Shown here: positions 38,601 to 49,400 of the stretch, piece after piece
Layout: the number at the start of each line of letters is the position of its first letter
How positions within the stretch are numbered: the first letter of the stretch is position 1
NCBI GenBank assembly: GCA_003864495.1
Contig: ML133454.1
Location: 3,383,442-3,447,441, forward strand
From: Nemopilema nomurai
Taxonomy: Eukaryota > Cnidaria > Scyphozoa > Rhizostomeae > Rhizostomatidae
Length of the DNA stretch: 64,000 nt
Direction of reading: 5' to 3'
Notes under the pieces: model-generated
Seen by the model: the letters and a program-made list of their open reading frames with translations, nothing else
Told to the model about the DNA's origin: nothing
Databases searched by the model: none
Translations under genes and position numbers: made by a program

Positions 38601-41600
38601 TCACTTTATAGTCCATTTTATAAAAAGCATTTTTACGACAAAAAAGCAAGGCTATAGCCTTACCAAAATTATGATTTTCGATGGAAAAATTTTTGTTCAA
38701 AATCGGCCTGTTTCCTTATATTTGGTTTTTATGAGCCTTATGGTTTCATTACTTCAACATAGAAAGAGAATTTTCACTTTATAGTCCATTTTATAAAAAG
38801 CATTTTTACGACAAAAAAGCAAGGCTATAGCCTTACCAAAATTATGATTTTCGATGGAAAAATTTTTGTTCAAAATCGGCCTGTTTCCTTATATTTGGTT
38901 TTTATGAGCCTTATGGTTTCATTACTTCAACATAGAAAGAGAATTTTCACTTTATAGTCCATTTTATAAAAAGCATTTTTACGACAAAAAAGCAAGGCTA
39001 TAGCCTTACCAAAATTATGATTTTCGATGGAAAAATTTTTGTTCAAAATCGGCCTGTTTCCTTATATTTGGTTTTTATGAGCCTTATGGTTTCATTACTT
39101 CAACAATAAGAAAGAGAATTTTCACTTTATAGTCCATTTTATAAAAAGCATTTTTACGACAAAAAAGCAAGGCTATAGCCTTACCAAAATTATGATTTTC
39201 GATGGAAAAATTTTTTGTTCAAAATCGGCCTGTTTCCTTATATTTGGTTTTTATGAGCCTTATGGTTTCATTACTTCAACATAAGAAAGAGAATTTTCAC
39301 TTTATAGTCCATTTTATAAAAAGCATTTTTACGACAAAAAAGCAAGGCTATAGCCTTACCAAAATTATGATTTTCGATGGAAAAATTTTTGTTCAAAATC
39401 GGCCTGTTTCCTTATATTTGTTTATGAGCCTTATGGTTTCATTACTTCAACAATAAGAAGAGAATTTTCACTTTATAGTCCATTTTATAAAAAGCATTTT
39501 TACGACAAAAAAGCAAGGCTATAGCCTTACCAAAATTATGATTTTCGATGGAAAAATTTTTGTTCAAAATCGGCCTGTTTCCTTATATTTGGTTTTTATG
39601 AGCCTTATGGTTTCATTACTTCAACATAGAAAGAGAATTTTCACTTTATAGTCCATTTTATAAAAAGCATTTTTACGACAAAAAAGCAAGGCTATAGCCT
39701 TACCAAAATTATGATTTTCGATGGAAAAATTTTTTTCAAAATCGGCCTGTTTCCTTATATTTGGTTTTTATGAGCCTTATGGTTTCATTACTTCAACAAT
39801 AAGAAAGAGAATTTTCACTTTATAGTCCATTTTATAAAAAGCATTTTTACGACAAAAAAGCAAGGCTATAGCCTTACCAAAATTATGATTTTCGATGGAA
39901 AAATTTTTGTTCAAAATCGGCCTGTTTCCTTATATTTGGTTTAAAAAGACTTATGGTTTCATTACTTCAAGGATAGTAAAGAGAATTTTCACTTTATAGT
40001 CCATTTTATAAAAGCATTTTTACGACAAAAAAGCAAGGCTATAGCCTTACCAAAATTATGATTTTCGATGGAAAAATTTTTTGTTCAAAATCGGCCTGTT
40101 TCCTTATATTTGGTTTTAAAAGACTTATGGTTTCATTACTTCAACAATAAGAAAGAGAATTTTCACTTTATAGTCCATTTTATAAAAAGCATTTTTACGA
40201 CAAAAAAGCAAGGCTATAGCCTTACCAAAATTATGATTTTCGATGGAAAAATTTTTGTTCAAAATCGGCCTGTTTCCTTATATTGGTGGTTTTTATCTTA
40301 CTTTCAATAAGAAAGAGAGAATTTTCACTTTATAGTCCATTTTATAAAAAGCATTTTTACGACAAAAAAGCAAGGCTATAGCCTTACCAAAATTATGATT
40401 TTCGATGGAAAAATTTTTTGTTCAAAATCGGCCTGTTTCCTTATATTTGGTTTTTATGAGCCTTATGGTTTCATTACTTCAACAATAAGAAAGAGAATTT
40501 TCACTTTATAGTCCATTTTATAAAAAGCATTTTTACGACAAAAAAGCAAGGCTATAGCCTTACCAAAATTATGATTTTCGATGGAAAAATTTTTGTTCAA
40601 AATCGGCCTGTTTCCTTATATTTGGTTTTTAAGCCTTATGGTTTCATTACTTCAACAATAAGAAAGAGAATTTTCACTTTATAGTCCATTTTATAAAAAG
40701 CATTTTTACGACAAAAAAGCAAGGCTATAGCCTTACCAAAATTATGATTTTCGATGGAAAAATTTTTGTTCAAAATCGGCCTGTTTCCTTATATTTGGTT
40801 TTAAGCTTATGGTTTCATTACTTCAAATAGAAAGAGAATTTTCACTTTATAGTCCATTTTATAAAAAGCATTTTTACGACAAAAAAGCAAGGCTATAGCC
40901 TTACCAAAATTATGATTTTCGATGGAAAAATTTTTGTTCAAAATCGGCCTGTTTCCTTATATTTGGTTTTTATGAGCCTTATGGTTTCATTACTTCAACA
41001 ATAAGAAAGAGAATTTTCACTTTATAGTCCATTTTATAAAAAGCATTTTTACGACAAAAAAGCAAGGCTATAGCCTTACCAAAATTATGATTTTCGATGG
41101 AAAAATTTTTTGTTCAAAATCGGCCTGTTTCCTTATATTTGGTTTTTATGAGCCTTATGGTTTCATTACTTCAACAAAGAAAAAATTTTCACTTTATAGT
41201 CCATTTTATAAAAAGCATTTTTACGACAAAAAAGCAAGGCTATAGCCTTACCAAAATTATGATTTTCGATGGAAAAATTTTTGTTCAAAATCGGCCTGTT
41301 TCCTTATATTTGGTTTTTATGAGCCTTATGGTTTCATTACTTCATACAATAAAAAGAGAATTTTCACTTTATAGTCCATTTTATAAAGCATTTTTACGAC
41401 AAAAAAGCAAGGCTATAGCCTTACCAAAATTATGATTTTCGATGGAAAAATTTTTGTTCAAAATCGGCCTGTTTCCTTATATTTGGTTTTTATGAGCCTT
41501 ATGGTTTCATTACTTCAAGGATAGTAAAGAGAATTTTCACTTTATAGTCCATTTTATAAAAAGCATTTTTACGACAAAAAAGCAAGGCTATAGCCTTACC

Positions 41601-42830
41601 AAAATTATGATTTTCGATGGAAAAATTTTTGTTCAAAATCGGCCTGTTTCCTTATATTTGGTTTTTATGAGCCTTATGGTTTCATTACTTCAAATAGAAA
41701 GAGAATTTTCACTTTATAGTCCATTTTATAAAAAGCATTTTTACGACAAAAAAGCAAGGCTATAGCCTTACCAAAATTATGATTTTCGATGGAAAAATTT
41801 TTTGTTCAAAATCGGCCTGTTTCCTTATATTTGGTTTTAAATAGACTTATGGTTTCATTACTTCAACAATAAGAAAGAGAATTTTCACTTTATAGTCCAT
41901 TTTATAAAAAGCATTTTTACGACAAAAAAGCAAGGCTATAGCCTTACCAAAATTATGATTTTCGATGGAAAAATTTTTTGTTCAAAATCGGCCTGTTTCC
42001 TTATTTTGGTTATGACTTATGGTTTCATTACTTCAAGGATAGTAAAGAGAATTTTCACTTTATAGTCCATTTTATAAAAAGCATTTTTACGACAAAAAAG
42101 CAAGGCTATAGCCTTACCAAAATTATGATTTTCGATGGAAAAATTTTTTGTTCAAAATCGGCCTGTTTCGTTATATTTGGTTTTTATGAGCCTTATGGTT
42201 TCATTACTTCAACAATAAGAAAGAGAATTTTCACTTTATAGTCCATTTTATAAAAAGCATTTTTACGACAAAAAAGCAAGGCTATAGCCTTACCAAAATT
42301 ATGATTATCGATGGAAAAATTTTGTTCAAAATCGGCCTGTTTCCTTATATTTGGTGTTAAAAAGACTTATGGTTTCATTACTTCAAGGATAGTAAAGAGA
42401 ATTTTCACTTTATAGTCCATTTTATAAAAAGCATTTTTACGACAAAAAAGCAAGGCTATAGCCTTACCAAAATTATGATTTTCGATGGAAAAATTTTTGT
42501 TCAAAATCGGCCTGTTTCCTTATATTTGGTTTTTATGAGCCTTATGGTTTCATTACTTCAACAATAAGAAAGAGAATTTTCACTTTATAGTCCATTTTAA
42601 AAAAGCATTTTTACGACAAAAAAGCAAGGCTATAGCCTTACCAAAATTATGATTATCGATGGAAAAAATTTTTGTTCAAAATCGGCCTGTTCCTTATATT
42701 TGGTGTTAAAAAGACTTATGGTTTCATTACTTCAACAATAAGAAAGAGAATTTTCACTTTATAGTCCATTTTATAAAAAGCATTTTTACGTCAAAAAAGC
42801 AAGGCTATAGCCTTACCAAAATTATGATTT
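23611..42830 (+). repeat. 174-bp satellite, array 2 (about 110 monomers)
   Basis: The monomer and orientation are the same as in the array at 1-5802. Successive GATTTTCGATGG sites lie 171-176 bp apart, for example 174 bp between 33118 and 33292 and between 30469 and 30643. Most units are nearly identical outside three variable places: a short segment after ATTACTTCAA, the GGTTTTTATGAGCC block (also GGTTTTTAAGCC, or a version with AAAAAGACTT), and the T run before GTTCAAAATCGG (five or six T). A rougher patch lies at about 31050-31720, where several units are deleted or rearranged. The array starts inside a monomer at TTTTTGAGCC. No gene is supported in it. Confidence 0.97.
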
Positions 42831-44280
42831 TCGCTAGAAAAACTTTTTTTTTCAAGATCGGCCTGTTTCATTATATTAGGTTTTAGGAAGCCTTATGGTT
42901 TCATTACTTCAAGGATAAGAAATATAATTTTCTCTTTATAGTCCTTTTAATGAAAAGCATTTTTACGTCAAAAAAGCAAGGCTATAGCCTTACCAAAATT
43001 ATGATTTTCGCTGGAAAAATGTTTTGTTCAAAATCCGCCTGTTTCCTTATATTTGGATATAAAAAGGCTTGTGGTTTCATTACTTCAAGGATAATAAAGA
43101 GATTTTTCACTTTATAGTCCATTTTATGAGAAGAATTTTTACGACAAAAAAGCAAGGCTAAAGCCTTACCAAAATTACGATTTTCGACAGAAAAAAATTT
43201 TGTTCAGAATCGGCCTGTTTCCTTATATTTAGATATAAAAAGAAATGTGGTTTCATTACTTCAAGGATTTGAAAGAGAACTTTCACTTGATAGTCCATTT
43301 TATGACAATAATTTTTACGACAAAAAAAGAAGGCTATAGCATTACAAAAATTATGATTTTCGCTAGAAAAACTTTTATATTCAAGATCGGCCTGTTTCAT
43401 TATATTTGGTTTTTAAAAGCTTTAAGGTTTCATTACTTCGATGATAAGAAAGGGAATTTTCATTTTGTAGTCCATTTTATGAAAAGCATTTTTCCGACAA
43501 AACAGCATGACTATAGTCTTACCAAAATTATGATTTTGGGACAAAAATGTTTTTTTCAAAATCGGTATTAACCGTTACATTTTGTTAAAAGCCTGGTGGT
43601 TTAATTATTTCAAAAATAAGAAGGAAAGTTTTTGACTTGCAGTCAGTTTATGAAAAGCATTTTTGAACAAGTGTTTTGCGGTACAAAACTTTACAATGGG
43701 TAGATAAAGTGGAACTAGTTTTTTGCATACTTAAGTACCTTTTTCGTCCGACTCTCCTCAGAGTATACAAACGTCAGAAAATAACCAAAAGCTGACAGAA
43801 AAAATAGCCAGTTGCGGATCAAAAGCACTACAGAGTGATAAGCAGAGCGCGTGATTGGTTATAATTGACCAATCAGCGTTACTTAACACCTAACTTTAGA
43901 AAAGCATTTTCCGATAAAACAACAAGTCTTACCAAATTAAGGATTCTCGCCCAAAAAGTTTTTTGTTCACAATTGGCTCTAGTAATTACATTTAGACATT
44001 AAAAGCCTCATGGTTTCATTATTTCAAGAATAAGAAAGAAAGTTTTAGACTCACAGCTCATTTTATAGACATCATTTTTCTGTTATAAAATAAAAGCTAT
44101 GGCCTTGCCAATAGAAAGATTTTTGCTTAAAAACTTTTTCCTTTGAAATTAGCGTTAGCCATTTATTTGGACCATAAAAGCTTATGGTTTCACTTTTCGG
44201 GAATTAGAAAGGAAGTTTTTGGCTTATATGCCACTCTACAGACATTTATTTACGTGTCAAAACACCAAGGCTAATATGAT
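42831..44280 (+). repeat. Decayed edge of satellite array 2
   Basis: Monomers become progressively diverged toward the right. They are still alignable through CAAAATTATGATTTTCG and TGGTTTCATTACTTCAAGGA at 42.8-43.4 kb, and recognisable only by scattered words such as AAAAGCATTTT and GGTTTCA by 44.2 kb. The last faint monomer ends near CAAAACACCAAGGC at about 44270. The block is interrupted by unrelated sequence at about 43664-43898. Confidence 0.85.
43664..43898. mobile_element. Possible insertion in old satellite, 12-bp direct repeats
   Basis: About 235 bases unlike the satellite interrupt one diverged monomer. The dodecamer GAAAAGCATTTT lies on both sides, at 43652-43663 and 43899-43910, as a target duplication would. 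The insert contains the inverted pair GATTGGTTATAATTGACCAATC. Because GAAAAGCATTTT is also part of every monomer, the flanking copies could instead be two neighbouring monomers with unique sequence between them. Confidence 0.4.
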
Positions 44281-44881
44281 AATGTTAGTCAAAGGTTTTC
44301 TTGTACTAAATTATTACAATTCTAAATATTTAATTTATGAAAGTTTACTGATCAATTTAGTTTACTTTTAATGATTAACATAGTTAAATAGCTAGAAAAA
44401 GATTTCTCATTTATTATCTTTATAAGAATTACTTTCCTGAGAGAACAGTAAAGCCAGGGTATTGTGAAGGGGACTTTTTGATCGAAAGCGCTCTTTATTA
44501 ATGTCGTCTGGTCTGAATAGTCCATTATGCAACGTCGTGGAAAAAATCTCTCTTCAGGAAACTAGTTGTGCGGCAATCCTATTAAGTTTCAAAGTTTATG
44601 ATGAAAGGCATGGACAGAGCTTTGCAGGTTGACTGATACTTAAAGTTGGATTGTCTTTATGGAAGCAATGACCTTCCTACTGGCCTTGTTTTTTAGTCAG
44701 GACATTTCTCAAGCTGAGAAAATCACCATTATCCTAACAAGCGTGGAAAGTCTCCATGGCTGGGCAAGGCTACGACGCATTTTCATTCCACAGACAGCCT
44801 ATTACCTAAGTGTTGCCCTCCTAATAACGCAACTGGGAACTGCGTAACAACTTAGTTCTCACAGCTGTGGCAAATCGGAAT
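44281..44881. other. Non-coding gap, nothing recognised
   Basis: This is AT-rich unique sequence. An open frame of about 60 codons at 44659 has no recognisable domain and no splice context. I specifically looked for the missing integrin C-terminal exons here and found none. Confidence 0.4.
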
Positions 44882-45261
44882 ACACGCTTTTTTTATAATG
44901 AACCCACCTCAGGGCCTAGTTCCAAACGTTCCTTATTCGTAGACCTCAAATCATCAGATTTTAGTACCAAAAGTTCTTTAAGATTTCCTTAAGTTCTCAC
45001 ATACTCTCGGTGCTTTGAGTACAATAAGCCTTAACACTTAATAGAGAGAGGGGCGAGACAGCATATGCGGGAACTACCCAATGAAGCACTTGACGCACGA
45101 ATAACAAACAATTATTTTAGTTCTTGATGCTTGCAGTTATAAAAGATTTTCAAATCGAAAAATTCCTTAGGGATTTCGTTTTTAGTTGTATAAGTTCTTT
45201 AAATATTTTGGCCTTCTACATGTAGGTTCCTTATAAAGTGGTTCCTTATAAAAAAGCGTGT
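44882..45261 (-). mobile_element. Small non-autonomous TIR element, copy 2 (inverted)
   Basis: This is a 380-bp relative of the element at 6647-7059 in opposite orientation. It begins ACACGCTTTTTTTATAATG and ends CCTTATAAAAAAGCGTGT. Shared internal words, read on the opposite strand, include the sequence around GAGAGAGGGGCGAGA, TCAAATCGAAAA and CCTTCTACATGTAGG. It has no coding capacity and no clear target-site duplication. Confidence 0.8.
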
Positions 45262-45870
45262 TAATGAAACCTTCCACTGTGCCGTCCATTCAACTACCAG
45301 CATGGGACGCTGTTAGTATACAGGAGTAACACGTCTAAATAATCCATAGAAGATTTGAAAAATATTGACTTTGCTGACTGAAAAAAGCGTTGGTGAGGAA
45401 AAATTTCTTATTCTTGCATTTCTAGTCAATAAAAACTACGGAAAGTCGGAATGACTCTGTATATGAGGACTGAATTACAAATGGGGGTAAATTAACTTCA
45501 TGATTGGGGGCTAGGGTCACGCATTATTGGGTCTTTGAAACGGAGCCTTAGAAAGAAGGAGCAGATGAAGAACATATAAACAGGTTGGATGCGACGCATT
45601 AAGAGGCAACATCAGTCCTCAATGGCAAAGGAAACTGGCCACAGGAAGAAAACATAACCTACATCAGCACTGCGCACGAGGTGCAAATGACTGTGAAAGG
45701 GAAGAGGTGGAAAACACGGTAAAAGGAGTGCACTAAGGAAAGCATGGCGGAAAGAGGAGCAGAAGCGGAGGATGTGGAAGATAGGGCTGGATGAAGAAGC
45801 AAAACTCATGTCCCTGACCCGGAGATAATAGATGGTTGCATGGACCCTTTGGCCTCTAAACTAGGGCTGA
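45262..45870. other. Non-coding gap, purine-rich in part
   Basis: No exon is recognised. From about 45540 to 45800 the plus strand is purine-rich (many GGAAG and AGAAG words), which gives spurious open frames on both strands. Confidence 0.4.
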
Positions 45871-46225
45871 TGTTGGGGCCCAGACCTTGTTTGGTAAGTC
45901 CACATGAGAACATAGTGAAGCTTAATTAACTAATTGATTATAACAGCATGCATGTAATTAGGTAATTTGAATCATAATGCTAAAAAAGGCATCGCTTCGG
46001 AAATGGAAATAGTTACCAAAATATATAAATATTGGTGCTCGTCGTAGAGACGAAAGCTAGTTGCAGTAGAGAGAAGAGAGTTGGTTGTAGTAGTAAAAGT
46101 ATATGAAAATGGAATAGTTGCTAGAGTTGAAAGAAATGGTGATTTTCCTCTGCGTCTTCTTCTTTTGATCTCGTCCATCTTTGAGCATTGGAGTAGGGGC
46201 ACCACTAGAAATAGCGGTCCCAACA
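45871..46225 (+). mobile_element. Solo-LTR-like element, copy 1
   Basis: The 355-bp sequence starts TGTTGGGGCCC and ends GGTCCCAACA. The ends form the short inverted repeat TGTTGGG/CCCAACA with TG...CA termini typical of LTR retrotransposons. A TATAAATA box lies at 46024-46031, with the AGAGACGAAAGCTAGTTGCA block downstream. A second copy in the same orientation is at 54893-55225. The five bases flanking this copy do not match each other. A small TIR transposon is the alternative reading. Confidence 0.6.
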
Positions 46226-46423
46226 CTACACATTATGGGGTCTTCCTCCAAAATACGAATAAAATAATCAACTTAATATACAGTTTCAATGGTACATACA
46301 GAATACCAAGCGAAGAAAGTCGGGAAGACATAGAGTTTTGGCTAATTTAATAACAAGAAAACGCTTCGAAGCATTGCAACTTGGCCATGAGCACCTCGGA
46401 TAGGCGTCTAGGATTCTAATATC

Positions 46424-49400
46424 CTAAAGCAGAAAAGACAAGCAAAACACGGCAACAGCAACAGACACAGTCATTGCAGAAGTGCTCTTCGATGCAGACG
46501 AGGGTTGAGATTTCGACTTGACAAACCGGATGCGGTCCTCTTCGCCGATAATCAACGGTGATTCTGTTTTGATGTATTCAGCAACCATTGAAGACGCCAC
46601 ATTTCCGGGATGCCGCTTGATCACGTGGTTCACGAATACTTGGTAATTGTCTCCACCATCACCAAGAAACGAGGAAATCATCACCTATGGAGAAGGGGAA
46701 CACACTGCAGTCTCTGGAGCGGACATGGATATGCCTTGTAGTTAGCCCCAGTGTTCTAATGGGAACGTAACAATTGTTCAAAGATATTACATGCAATTGA
46801 CTTCAAACGTAAAACATCTAAAATCAGGCTACAATAAATGGTTTAAGGTAGAATGTACACGGTAGAGCGATGAGCAATGATGCGACTAAAGTTGACAGAT
46901 ACAAAAATACGTGCAGTATATCTACGAGTGCGTCTCATTAGTAATTAAGTGAATTTACAGGACTTTCAAAAAAGGAACAAGAACTGTTTTTGACAATTTT
47001 GTGGAAATTTGGGTAGAGCGGCATAATGCATTTAAAAAGCCCGTATTAGTTTCTGGTTAATTGTCACTGAAGCAGGTTAGCAAGACGATTTTCGCGCAGT
47101 AACAGGAATTAAAGCATAACTAAATTGAAGGCAACTAGCCTTAGCTACCTCCCATATATAGATACTTGACACTCGACACTTGAAGTGACACCCAGAGGCC
47201 AGTTTCTCCAAGTCATTTTTTATCAAAAGTACCAAAAACAATAGCAAATGATAACAAGATGACAAAAAGGCTTTGTTGAAGACTGGGAGAGACTCTGCCC
47301 ACAAACCCGACAAAATATTTGTCCCTAGACAGGAATAATAAGAATTTGGAGATTATTTCGTTCTTGACGTGAAAATTCCAAGATGGGATTGTATGTCAGC
47401 CTCATCATCGGCTGTGGGTGATACCACCTGATCCTGAATCAGATGTTTGCAGCCGCAAAGACAAAGACCAGCCGCAAGGTCAAGCCGCAAAGACCAGCCG
47501 CAAGGTCAAGCCGCAAAGACCAGCCGCAAGGACAAGCCGCAAAGACCAGCCGCAAGGACAAGCCGCAAAGACCAGCTGCAAAGACCAGCCGCAAAGACCA
47601 GCCTCGCGACCTTGCGCAACCATTGAGCAAGTCAAGTGGATGACTACGACAAGAGCCAATGTCCACCAACGGAATAGGCCAACAATTGCGCAACAAATGT
47701 TTGCCAAGCCAACGGCTTGTACTACATCTGTTACGACGAAAGAGGACCGAGTATTCAAGAAATGCTACGCTTAATAAAAGAACCAACCTTGTACACAGCC
47801 GTTTTATTAACCGGCTCATATTTTGGCACCCTACACTGGGAACACCTCACGCGACATTCAACGATTCTACTGTTCTCTGGTCTGCTCATGTCGTAACTGA
47901 CGTGAATCCCTAAAGAAAAGCAGACACCGACAATCAGAACATCATTGGAGATTACTGCTCATAAGAGATCTCAGCTAAAAGCCTTAGGACGCAGCAATAA
48001 AATCCTTAGGACTACCCGTTTACAAAAGCATCCCCTATTGAAAAAATATCATGAATCCTCTTTAGATTCGATATTCCACAATCGATGCCTGTCTAAGACT
48101 AAAACATCTAATGCTTGAGTACATCTAAATGAGCTTTTCTTAGTAGTTTGCAAAAAGACTCACTATGCCAGATGGCAATTTCATAGTGATCAAACTTCAC
48201 GTAAATCTTTGCTCTATGTTACCTGAAACCTGCAGAAACTTTCCACTAGGGGAGGTTGGGTTCCAACTGGTCACTCCAAATTCTAGAGCTTGAAGGAGGT
48301 GTTCTCCCTTGATTTCGATTATATCAGCTGTGTTTCCAAACGGCAAAACGGTCAGAAGGTCACCATACGTTATTGTTTCTAAAACAGAAACGCGTCACAT
48401 GACGTTGTCAAACGATTTCAGGTCATCGAAAAATAAGAGACAGGCAACTGAGCCATTTCCTTCGCTCGTATAAACTGTAATCGATCGATCTATGTTAAAG
48501 AAACTGCACGCGTGTTAGACCCAGTGGAACATCAAATTTACAAAACGAATCGATAATTTTTTTAATCAAAATTGCAGAACATCAGCTTCCACTTTCAAGA
48601 CCTCCTTCACCCCAATGAAAGGATTTACCATTTGGCTTTTTGTCGATCGAGGTCCTAATGCCACCGCCATTCCAAATTGCAATGCCAACGTCCGCCCACT
48701 TCGACTCATCAGGTTGCTTTGCGTTGGTGTGTACCAGTGCATCCAAAACCAGATTGGCCAGGTTGCACTCCTTCAAGCGGCAAGATTTCCTCTCTCCATC
48801 CAGAAAGACGTGGGTTTGCCCGAGAGAAACCTTCAACAAAAATAAGGTCTGAGCTTATATTTGCTTAATCTACGAAATAGCTTGGAACTCAATTCCTTCT
48901 CTATGAGGACAAAGTGGAAAGCAAGGAGATTTCATTTCTTCAATTGAAGCAGCTTTTACAAACTAACTGTATGTCAAAGCACTTTTGACTTTTTATCTTA
49001 TAACTGTAGATTCAATGAAAATATGAATACATTCTAATGGAATTTAGAGTCTCTCCATCCAGAAAGACGTGGGTTTGCCCGAGAGAAACCTTCAACAAAA
49101 ATAAGGTCTGAGCTTATATTTGCTTAATCTACGAAATAGCTTGGAACTCAATTCCTTTTCTATGAGGACAAAGTGGAAAGCAAGGAGACTTCATTTCTTC
49201 AATTGAAGCAGCTTTTACAAAGTAACTGTATGTCAAAGCACTTTTGACTTTTTATCTTATAACTGTAGATTCAATGAAAATATGAATACATTCTAATGGA
49301 ATTGCAACCTTCTATCAAAAAAGGTTTTTACGTATTGTGCATTTAAGCAAGCAACCATTTGAAAACGAATAATAAAAGGAAATCGGTTTTCGCCACTTGC

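Noticed and set aside
23611..42830. Hammerhead ribozyme or retrozyme in the satellite monomer
   Set aside because: Retrozyme satellites of this size exist, so I looked for CTGATGA and GAAA cores on both strands of the consensus and found no matching arrangement.
44659..44847. Small membrane-like open frame, possibly an integrin C-terminal exon
   Set aside because: The hydrophobic start does not resemble an integrin transmembrane segment, there is no GFFKR-type motif, and no splice site of fitting phase is visible.
47439..47819. Cys/Leu-rich or Arg/Lys-rich proteins at the 13-bp repeat
   Set aside because: These frames translate the minisatellite. Only the nucleotidase exon 47788-47909 on the minus strand has family support.
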